From Deltaproteobacteria bacterium (lineage in GTDB: Bacteria > Desulfobacterota > DSM-4660 > Desulfatiglandales > HGW-15), in the NCBI GenBank assembly GCA_019308525.1, contig JAFDIC010000151.1:1-8486 (forward strand): a stretch of 8,486 bases of DNA, given 5' to 3'. A model generated the notes under the pieces. The model saw nothing but the letters and a program-made list of their open reading frames with translations. It was not told the origin of the DNA and did no database searches. Numbering within the stretch: the stretch's first letter is position 1; each line of letters begins with the position of its first letter. Positions 1 through 5,311 of this stretch are shown here, one piece after another. A program made the position numbers and the translations under genes.

Positions 1-1
1 G

Positions 2-202
2 GCATTGGTAAAACTACTGGGTGAGACCATTGGGAAGCTAAAAGATTCCGGGCTGACGGTGCTGATTGCAGAACAGAACGTCAGGTTCACCCTGTCTTTG
101 AGCGATTACGGTTACATCATTGATAACGGAAGAATATGCTACAGGGGGAGTGTGCAGGAACTCGTGGAAAATGAGGAGGTGAGGAGGACCTGCGGTATTT
201 GA
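2..202 (+). CDS. livF: Branched-chain amino acid ABC transporter ATP-binding protein, LivF type (C-terminal fragment)
   Basis: This is the last ~66 codons of an ABC ATPase; the rest lies left of the window and the reading frame is open from base 2. Seen directly: a beta-strand and switch segment reading TVLIAEQN, then SDYGYIIDNGRI and a tail rich in Glu (VQELVENEEVRRT). In LivF proteins the switch segment reads VEQN, whereas LivG and most other ABC ATPases carry a His there (EHD), so AEQN favours LivF. GYIIDNGRI followed by a short helix and NEEVRR is the usual LivF C-terminus. By family knowledge LivF is a cytosolic ATPase subunit of the LivFGHM importer for branched-chain amino acids or similar substrates such as amides or urea. 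Substrate cannot be judged from this piece. The Walker motifs are outside the window. It reads toward, and converges with, the regulator gene on the opposite strand. Confidence 0.8.
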   Translation, partial: ALVKLLGETIGKLKDSGLTVLIAEQNVRFTLSLSDYGYIIDNGRICYRGSVQELVENEEVRRTCGI

Positions 203-363
203 TGACTTCAGTATTTGCGGGTCTGACTAGGACCCTGTTCGGAAGCATTAGCGGTTTGCTAGGAGACTTCATGAGAAAATACAGGTTTCCACGGTGCAGG
301 GGATTTTCCGGGCGTGATCAGCCCCACAGGTCCGGAGAAGAAGAAAAGCCCCCGGCGGGAATT

Positions 364-386
364 GGACTTTTTGCGAAGCCATCAAG
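364..386. repeat. Candidate dispersed intergenic repeat motif
   Basis: The stretch contains GACTTTTTGCGAAGCCATCA. I recall very similar motifs (a CTTCGCAAAAAGTC core) as scattered intergenic repeats in Desulfobacterota genomes. Only one copy is visible here, so the call rests on recall, not on repetition within the window. Just left of it (346-360) the - strand reads a weak CCC-GCC-GGG hairpin followed by a T-rich run, which could serve as a poor terminator for the leftward regulator gene. Bases 203-416 otherwise hold nothing I can support as a gene. Confidence 0.35.
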
Positions 387-416
387 ATTCACATGAAGCC
401 GTTTTGTATGGTTGCC

Positions 417-1814
417 TTATTCTGGTTTCTGAATTCTGGTTTCTGAATTCTTGATACCCCTCTGCTTGCGACGGGGGCGTTCATCGGGATCCACCTTGGC
501 AGAGAGGGTGTTTCTGTGGACCCCAAGGATTTCCGCCGCCTTTTTCCTGTTGCCGTTGACCATCTCCAGGATTTCGTTGACATACTTCCTTTCAAAGTCT
601 GCAACCGCCTCCTTGAGGGTCATTTCCTTGACGCCCGTCTTGCTTCTCCTGTAAGGGACAATGTCTTCTAAGTTAATCACCGAATCTCTGGAAATGGTAA
701 AGCATCTTTCAACAAGGTTCTGAAGCTCGCGGACATTGCCCGGCCAGTCGTATTCCATGAGTGTCTTTATGGCCCTCTTGGAAAATCGCTTGGGGGGTCT
801 GCCGGTATTCTTTGCACTTAACTTGAGAAAATGGTCCAATAGCAGGGGAATGTCCCTTTTTCTCTCCCTCAAAGCGGGGAGGCTTATGGGGAATACGTTG
901 AGCCTGTAAAAGAGGTCTTCCCTAAAGCTCCCTTCTTCTATCAACTTTGGGAGGTTCTTGTTTGAGGCTGCAATAAACCTGACGTCTACCGTAATTGTCT
1001 TCGTACTCCCGATTCTTTCGAATTCCTTTTCCTGGATCACCCTCAAGAGCTTTGCCTGCATATTGGTATCCAGGGTATCGATGTCATCCAGGAACACTGT
1101 GCCCCTGTGTGCTATCTCCAGTTTTCCTATGGTGGTCGCTACGGCGCCCGTAAACGCGCCTCTGTGGTGGCCGAAAAGGGCGCTCTCCATCAGGTTTGAA
1201 GGAATGGCCGCGCAGTTTACAACGACAAAGGGATGGATCTTTCTGCGGCTCAGATTATGTATGGCCCTTGCTACGAGCTCCTTGCCCGTGCCACTCTCTC
1301 CTTGTATGAGGACTGCACCATCGCTATCCGCTATGGTAGAGACCAGTTGAAAGACCTCCTGCATCTTGTGATCCTGGCCAACGATCTCTTGAAAGGGCTC
1401 GTACCTCTCCAGTTCATTCCTGAGATAGACGACTTCCTTTTCGAGTTCATGCTTCTCCAGTGCCCTTTTGATGGTGTTGAGTACTTCCTCCACGGAAAAG
1501 GGCTTTACAATGTATTCGTAAGCGCCTAGTTTCACAGCCTGGACCGCAGCCTTGATTTCCTTGACCGCCGTGACCATTACCACCTCGCTCCCGGGGTCAA
1601 TTTCTTTGAGTTTTCCGAGGAGAGAAAGGCCATCGATGTCAGGGAGCCGTATGTCCAGAAGAACCAGGTCGATGGATTTCTTAGTAAAGACATCCAGGGC
1701 TTCTTCACCGCTGGCGGCCAGGTGTACATGATACTGATCCTTCAATACCATGTTGAAGGACTTACGGACACCCAGCTCATCGTCTACGACAAGGACACTT
1801 CTCTTAAGATCCAT
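417..1814 (-). CDS. NtrC-family sigma-54-dependent response regulator
   Basis: This 465-residue protein has the full NtrC architecture. Residues 1-120 form a receiver domain with acidic pocket D11/D12, phosphoacceptor D54 (LVLLDIRLPD), T82 and K104. Residues ~142-370 form the AAA+ domain, with Walker A GESGTGKE (172-179), GAFTGA loop for sigma-54 contact (219-224), Walker B FLDDID (241-246), FREDLFYRLNVF (297-308) and WPGNVREL (357-364). A Fis-type helix-turn-helix lies at ~408-441 (NRKKAAEILGVHRNTLSAK). The start is supported by GAGGAG about 7 nt upstream on the - strand. The usual Walker B glutamate is Asp (D244). After K440 the expected short ending is replaced by ~25 basic residues encoded by repeat DNA. 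Known role: phosphorylation-dependent activation of sigma-54 RNA polymerase from upstream sites. Inferred partner: the kinase at 5312-7312. Inferred target: the divergent sigma-54 promoter at 2265-2280. Confidence 0.95.
   Translation of the reverse strand: MDLKRSVLVVDDELGVRKSFNMVLKDQYHVHLAASGEEALDVFTKKSIDLVLLDIRLPDIDGLSLLGKLKEIDPGSEVVMVTAVKEIKAAVQAVKLGAYEYIVKPFSVEEVLNTIKRALEKHELEKEVVYLRNELERYEPFQEIVGQDHKMQEVFQLVSTIADSDGAVLIQGESGTGKELVARAIHNLSRRKIHPFVVVNCAAIPSNLMESALFGHHRGAFTGAVATTIGKLEIAHRGTVFLDDIDTLDTNMQAKLLRVIQEKEFERIGSTKTITVDVRFIAASNKNLPKLIEEGSFREDLFYRLNVFPISLPALRERKRDIPLLLDHFLKLSAKNTGRPPKRFSKRAIKTLMEYDWPGNVRELQNLVERCFTISRDSVINLEDIVPYRRSKTGVKEMTLKEAVADFERKYVNEILEMVNGNRKKAAEILGVHRNTLSAKVDPDERPRRKQRGIKNSETRIQKPE
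419..450. repeat. 14-bp tandem repeat, two copies plus a partial
   Basis: Two exact consecutive copies of ATTCTGGTTTCTGA (419-432 and 433-446) are followed by the first four bases of a third (447-450). Read on the - strand this is the TCAGAAACCAGAAT type of low-complexity repeat. It lies at the extreme 3' end of the sigma-54 regulator gene, supplies its last codons (SETRIQKPE), and its first base is the last base of the stop codon complement. Confidence 0.85.
453..484. repeat. Degenerate hairpin repeat fused into the regulator 3' end
   Basis: CCCC (457-460) and GGGGG (473-477) flank a GCTTGC core, leaving an imperfect hairpin. It resembles a recurrent element I recall from Desulfobacterota, with a GC-rich stem around a GCTTGC or GCAAGC core, bordered by a GCGTTCAT-like end and a TTGATACCCC-like end. 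Here both borders are present (TTGATACCCC at 451-460, GCGTTCAT at 477-484), but the stem has decayed. It is read through in the regulator frame as roughly DERPRRKQRGIK. Confidence 0.45.
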
Positions 1815-1983
1815 AGATCTCCTCGGGCCTCATGGTTACCAGTCAAGAACCCTTCCGCTCAATTGGCCCCGATTTACCCTGCGCGGCAAGGGGAAAGGTC
1901 CTGAATTGGTCAACTATTTACTTGAATAACCACCTTGTTGAGGCGCTGACTTGAGAATGGCAATCAGCTCCAAGAACATCAAA

Positions 1984-2015
1984 GTTATATGAGCATATAT
2001 CAAACATAAGGTCAA
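1984..2015 (-). promoter_or_regulatory. Possible sigma-70-type promoter of the response regulator gene
   Basis: On the - strand TTGACC (complement of 2010-2015) is followed after 18 nt by CATATA (1986-1991), which overlaps a TATAAC two bases further on (1984-1989). This gives a reasonable -35/-10 pair with a predicted start near 1977 and an untranslated leader of ~160 nt. The surrounding DNA is AT-rich. I saw no -24/-12 element reading leftward, so the regulator may be made at a basal level independently of sigma-54. Tentative. Confidence 0.3.
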
Positions 2016-2067
2016 GAGCCGTAAGCTCCCTGCCCCTCCGCCGAATATTTGTGCCTCTTTCCAAAAG

Positions 2068-2082
2068 TGACAATAATTGTCA
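2068..2082. promoter_or_regulatory. Perfect palindrome, candidate upstream activator site 1
   Basis: TGACAATAATTGTCA is a perfect 7-bp inverted repeat around a single central base. It lies in the divergent control region, centred about 216 bp upstream of the start site predicted for the sigma-54 promoter and ~260 bp upstream of the regulator start codon. Position and symmetry fit a dimeric regulator site. Which protein binds is inference; the adjacent NtrC-class regulator is the first candidate. Confidence 0.5.
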
Positions 2083-2107
2083 AAAAATTACAGAAAACAG
2101 CAACAAA

Positions 2108-2124
2108 TGGGCAATCTTTGCCCA
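2108..2124. promoter_or_regulatory. Perfect palindrome, candidate upstream activator site 2
   Basis: TGGGCAATCTTTGCCCA is a perfect 7-bp inverted repeat around three bases, 17 bp in all, the same overall size and symmetry as classical NtrC enhancer sites. Its centre is ~175 bp upstream of the predicted start and 41 bp (close to four helical turns) from the centre of the palindrome at 2068-2082. A further TGGGCA half-site sits at 2154-2159. It is not followed by a T-run, so it does not look like a terminator. Confidence 0.55.
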
Positions 2125-2264
2125 GTGTTATTCGGCCCCTATGGTCGGTGCTTTGGGCAGGTAACAGGGACCATCAAGTTCAGAAAAAATACCAGTCGAT
2201 TTAGAGAGTTAACAGAATCTAGGGGTTGTCTGCTTCCATGGCCTATGGAGGGGAGCCCATCGAT

Positions 2265-2280
2265 TGGCACAAAAATCGCA
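2265..2280 (+). promoter_or_regulatory. Sigma-54 (-24/-12) promoter of the acyltransferase-kinase operon
   Basis: The sequence TTGGCACAAAAATCGCA matches the consensus TGGCAC-N5-TTGC with a single deviation (C for the second T of the -12 box). The invariant GG (2266-2267) and GC (2278-2279) are separated by exactly 10 nt. The start of transcription is predicted near 2291. It reads toward the acyltransferase gene and lies beside a divergent gene for a sigma-54 activator, which makes a chance match less likely. Confidence 0.8.
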
Positions 2281-2328
2281 TGTGTCAAAATTCGGAAAAA
2301 CGCAACATTTCGGCTTTTTGAATAGCCC

Positions 2329-2354
2329 CTCGGACCAATGGCCCGGGATTTTTT
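2329..2354 (+). terminator. Terminator-like hairpin in the operon leader (possible attenuator)
   Basis: CTCGGACC (2329-2336) can pair with GGCCCGGG (2340-2347) across an AAT loop, with one A-C mismatch and one T-G wobble. The stem is followed at once by A and six T (2349-2354). It starts ~38 nt downstream of the predicted sigma-54 start and ~107 nt before the TTG start codon. As there is no gene upstream on this strand, a leader attenuator is the natural reading, but the mismatch weakens the stem and it could be fortuitous. Confidence 0.35.
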
Positions 2355-2444
2355 CCACGGCCGTTTCAACAGGCTGAAGTGTTACGGAAAAACCTGCCCC
2401 GCCCGTATTCCTGTCCAGGGGAAGATTATCAGGGGGTGGACCGG

Positions 2445-2451
2445 AAGGAGG
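2445..2451 (+). promoter_or_regulatory. Shine-Dalgarno that decides the TTG start at 2461
   Basis: AAGGAGG, a full-length Shine-Dalgarno, ends 9 nt before TTG at 2461. The in-frame ATG at 2338 has no ribosome binding site, and the ~41 codons between them do not read like the family N-terminus. The family-like sequence (KLSSFLQWKI...LGWKL) begins right after the TTG. Confidence 0.65.
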
Positions 2452-2460
2452 CCGCAGGAA

Positions 2461-3444
2461 TTGAGTGTAAAACTCAGCTCCTTCTTGCAGTGGAAGATCA
2501 ATGTGTGCCTCTACCAGAGGCTTGGATGGAAGTTGACCTACCAATACCTCAGGCTTCTCGGCACCATTTATTACTTTTTCAACTGGGAAGAGAAACAAAG
2601 AATTGAGAGATCCTTGGAACAGGTCTTTGAGGGAAAGAGAGAAAGATCAAAAATCCAGGAACTGAAAAGACAGGTATTTCAAGGGATTCTGGCTCACTAC
2701 TATGAGAAGATCTTTAATGCCTATGAAGAACTGGAAAGGCTGAGAGGCTTCTTTGAAGCAAGTATAAGCACAGGGACCGGACTGGTTAGGCTGGAGAGGG
2801 GTCTGAGTCGGGGAAACGGAGTGCTTTTCATAACGGGGCATTACGGAGGCATAGAATATATCCCCATATTCCTGGCCCTCAAAGGATACCCAATATCAGT
2901 CGTGGCCAAATTCTCCACTGGGCATCTCAAAGAGACCCTGTATATGAAGACAAAGGACATAGGATTGAGGATCATTGACGCAGGTGAGGAGAAGAACACA
3001 GTAGTTCAGGTAATCAAAGAATTGAGGAATAACCGAGTCGTCTTCTTGGAATGTGACGAGATAAAAGAATGGAGGCCTTCCAGAAACGAGAGCATGTTGT
3101 TTCTCAACAAGAGAGTGGGTGTTGACAAGACCATCAACCTGATCCAGAGGAGGACGGACGCGACGGTCATTTTCGGGATCCTCCACAGGCTAAGCTTGAA
3201 CAGGTACCAACTTATCCTTAATGATTACGAAGGAATCCTTCATGCCCTGGGCAGAGAGACCTATTCCGTGGGAGTTGCGATTCTGAAGTACTTGGAAAGG
3301 TTTATCTATGCCCATCCAGACGCCTGGTACCAGTGGAAAGCCTACGAGGAAATAGGAAGAACACATTCCGTCCCGGGCAGGAAGAGAGCCAGCGCGCAGG
3401 GTATCTCCTTGACGAGGCCAACCTTAACCGGCAAAGGCGCGTAA
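2461..3444 (+). CDS. LpxL/HtrB-like lysophospholipid acyltransferase
   Basis: With the TTG start this is 327 residues, a usual length for the LpxL/HtrB family of membrane-bound acyltransferases, which move acyl chains from acyl-ACP or acyl-CoA to lipid A precursors or other lipids. Seen directly: an N-terminal hydrophobic/aromatic segment (LGWKLTYQYLRLLGTIYYFF, ~22-41), then the catalytic H-x4-E motif in GHYGGIEYIP (H127, E132), which matches GHFGNWE of LpxL. The middle reads VVFLECDEIKEW, and the C-terminal HPDAWYQWKAYEEI corresponds to the family's PEQYLW block. An in-frame ATG at 2338 would add 41 residues without support. It is probably the first gene of the sigma-54 operon. The neighbours are not lipid A genes, so the acceptor may be another lipid or an amino compound; substrate unknown. 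The last ~25 residues (Arg/Lys/Ser/Thr-rich) are not conserved-looking. Confidence 0.85.
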   Translation: MSVKLSSFLQWKINVCLYQRLGWKLTYQYLRLLGTIYYFFNWEEKQRIERSLEQVFEGKRERSKIQELKRQVFQGILAHYYEKIFNAYEELERLRGFFEASISTGTGLVRLERGLSRGNGVLFITGHYGGIEYIPIFLALKGYPISVVAKFSTGHLKETLYMKTKDIGLRIIDAGEEKNTVVQVIKELRNNRVVFLECDEIKEWRPSRNESMLFLNKRVGVDKTINLIQRRTDATVIFGILHRLSLNRYQLILNDYEGILHALGRETYSVGVAILKYLERFIYAHPDAWYQWKAYEEIGRTHSVPGRKRASAQGISLTRPTLTGKGA

Positions 3445-3596
3445 CTCCAGAGAGCATGAAAATAAGAATTCTATCGGCCTATCCCTTCCAGGACCAAGTT
3501 CTACTTGCCCGGGTTTAGAAAAGACAGATCCGTTTTGACATTTCCGCATTTTTCTCATATCATCACAGTTGAAACCTTCAGATTGGATTTCTTCCC

Positions 3597-5135
3597 ATGA
3601 TTCTCCTTGTTGAGCCAATTTCAAAGAATATCGACATGTATATCCCTGCCTACCCCTTACCTCTCCTTGAGATCGGCAGCTATGTCAAAGCACATGTCCC
3701 CGAGGCGGACATCAAGGTTGTCTCAATCCCAATCGACTATGGGTTACCCCTCAACAAGACGGGTAAGGAGCGGGTGTACGACTCCTTCTTGGAAGATGTA
3801 AGATCTATGAAACCATCAGGTGTCGGGATATCTTGCACGGCCATATCCCAGGCTGAGGAATCGATCTACTTGAGTGAGAAAATCAAGGCAATAGATCCTG
3901 ATATTTTCGTTTTCATGGGGGGTTACTTCCCAACCCTCTACTATGAAGATTTATTCCTCAGGACCCGGGCAATAGATCTTATCGTGCTGGGGGAGGGAGA
4001 ACAAGGGGCGTTGCAAATCATATCGGTCCTGGAGAGGGGAGGAGATCCCCGAAAGGAGGAGATCCAGAACACTGTTTTCAGTCGGGGAGGGAGTATTCGG
4101 ATAAACAGGCAGGGCAAAGCTCTAGACCTCAATCAAAAGGCCCTCCTGGATCTCGGTCTTTTAAGGTACCCCATGGCCTATGATATTTTACCCTATAGCT
4201 TTAGCAGGGGGTGCCCTTACCACTGTAGTTTTTGCATGGAAGAGTATATCAGACCCATTCGCAGGGAAGTCCCTTACGAAATAGTGAGGATGGATCTGGA
4301 AAGGCTCTCAGGGAGGTCCAACGCCAGGACACTCCTTGTGAGTGACGCCCTTTTCAGGTCTTTTCACCTGTTTTCAATGTTACGTTCTCTGGGATTGAAG
4401 GTCAATTTTGAGACTCGTAGTGATGTGATGGAGCCGTCTATTATCCCCGAGATATCAGACGCCGTCGGCATGATCGCCCTTGGTTTTGAATCCGCCAGTT
4501 ATGAGACCCTGAAGCGGATGAACAAGGTAAGAGATCGCAGCCATTATGAGAGGTACATAGGAAATACGGTCCAGCTTTTCAAGGAGGCCGTAAGATGCGG
4601 GATCCCCATAATGATTTTCATGATTGCAGGTTATCCCGGAGACACTGAGCAAGATCTGGATGAAAGCCTTCATTTCGTCAAGGAACTCTCCAGAAACAAT
4701 GGTCCAGGGGGATACGTGTTCAAGATAGGGGAATGCAGGGTCTACCCCAAGACAAAGCTGTATGATTTTGCGAGGTCCTTGCCGGATGTCGGCTTTCAGG
4801 ACAATGGCGTGTTCTGCGATAATATCGTCACCCAACCATCCAAAGATCTCGGTTTCGAGAAGATCCTCTGGTATATGGAGGAGATCTTCAATTTATCTCG
4901 TCCTACGGAGAAGCTGCAAGCCGAAATTCTGAACATGATGCCTTTTTTTCGTTTGCCTGCAAGTGCGCTCGGAGACGAGCAAATCCCACAATCTTGTTTC
5001 AAGGGGTGCGATAGGACAGTGTTTGATGCCAGGAGTGAAAGCCTGCGGCATTTCAGAAAGACGATTCCAAGGATCAGCGAGAAATACAAGAAACTGAGGG
5101 CTGCGCAGAGAAGTATCCGGCAGTTGGACCTGTAG
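3597..5135 (+). CDS. B12-binding-domain-type radical SAM protein
   Basis: This 512-residue protein carries the CX3CX2C cluster motif of radical SAM enzymes (C206, C210, C213, in SRGCPYHCSFC), which holds a [4Fe-4S] cluster that cleaves S-adenosylmethionine. Residues 1-150 are a Rossmann-like cobalamin-binding-type domain, with MGGYFPTL (107-114) and VLGEGEQ (130-136), typical blocks of the B12-radical SAM (class B methylase-like) family. The DxHxxG cobalamin ligand motif is not apparent, as in many members of the group. Further radical SAM features are LGFES (295-299) and IMIFMIAGYPGDTEQDL (338-354). A C-terminal region of ~120 residues has an extra C467-x3-C471 pair. Family members methylate unreactive carbons or rearrange substrates; the target here is unknown. 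The start has only a weak ribosome site (TTGGAT). It follows the acyltransferase after 152 nt and is likely in the same transcript. Confidence 0.9.
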   Translation: MILLVEPISKNIDMYIPAYPLPLLEIGSYVKAHVPEADIKVVSIPIDYGLPLNKTGKERVYDSFLEDVRSMKPSGVGISCTAISQAEESIYLSEKIKAIDPDIFVFMGGYFPTLYYEDLFLRTRAIDLIVLGEGEQGALQIISVLERGGDPRKEEIQNTVFSRGGSIRINRQGKALDLNQKALLDLGLLRYPMAYDILPYSFSRGCPYHCSFCMEEYIRPIRREVPYEIVRMDLERLSGRSNARTLLVSDALFRSFHLFSMLRSLGLKVNFETRSDVMEPSIIPEISDAVGMIALGFESASYETLKRMNKVRDRSHYERYIGNTVQLFKEAVRCGIPIMIFMIAGYPGDTEQDLDESLHFVKELSRNNGPGGYVFKIGECRVYPKTKLYDFARSLPDVGFQDNGVFCDNIVTQPSKDLGFEKILWYMEEIFNLSRPTEKLQAEILNMMPFFRLPASALGDEQIPQSCFKGCDRTVFDARSESLRHFRKTIPRISEKYKKLRAAQRSIRQLDL

Positions 5136-5311
5136 GACAGGGAGAAGCACGCAATGTTTGGCCGAGCCCCGATGGGTTGCAGCTTGCTTGGTGCAGAGGT
5201 TAACGAGGCCTGGCCACCCGGTCAAAGCCCTTATGAGTAGAGCGGGCGCAGCCGGGGACAAACTGAGACCCGTCAACTGGCTGTGGGGAGCCTTGTTGGG
5301 GAGCAAGAATC
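5136..5311 (+). other. 176-nt gap inside the operon, possibly structured RNA or internal promoter
   Basis: No convincing gene lies here. The sequence is GC-rich and offers several pairings: GCCC (5227-5230) with GGGC (5244-5247), and CAGCC (5249-5253) with GGCTG (5279-5283) enclosing GGG/CCC (5254-5256 with 5269-5271). GGCCTGGCC lies at 5207-5215. The last segment has GGGGAG (5298-5303), a good ribosome site 8 nt before the kinase ATG. I do not recognise a known riboswitch, and no T-run follows the hairpins, so a plain terminator is unlikely. Confidence 0.25.

Noticed and set aside
202..396. 64-codon reading frame whose ATG overlaps the LivF stop (TGATGA) with a purine-rich stretch upstream
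   Set aside because: The overlap is suggestive of coupling, but the product has no recognisable domain, its C-terminal half is highly charged and encoded by DNA that runs into a repeat motif. At most it is a remnant of a truncated gene.
1815..2264. Leftward sigma-54 promoter for the regulator gene
   Set aside because: No GC-N10-CC arrangement with flanking consensus bases was found on the leftward strand of this region.
2338..2460. 41-codon N-terminal extension of the acyltransferase from ATG
   Set aside because: No ribosome site at 2338, sequence unlike the family N-terminus, and a much better AAGGAGG/TTG start follows.
2209..2598. 129-codon leftward reading frame opposite the control region and acyltransferase start
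   Set aside because: It runs antisense across the sigma-54 promoter and the acyltransferase N-terminus and has no recognisable domain.
3457..3519. 20-codon reading frame (MKIRILSAYPFQDQVLLARV) between the acyltransferase and radical SAM genes
   Set aside because: Its start resembles the opening of B12-type radical SAM proteins, but it stops after 20 codons, has only a weak ribosome site and lies out of continuity with the downstream gene. Too short to support.
5136..5311. Possible cobalamin or cyclic-di-GMP riboswitch before the kinase
   Set aside because: I looked for the cobalamin box and the conserved GEMM core and found neither.
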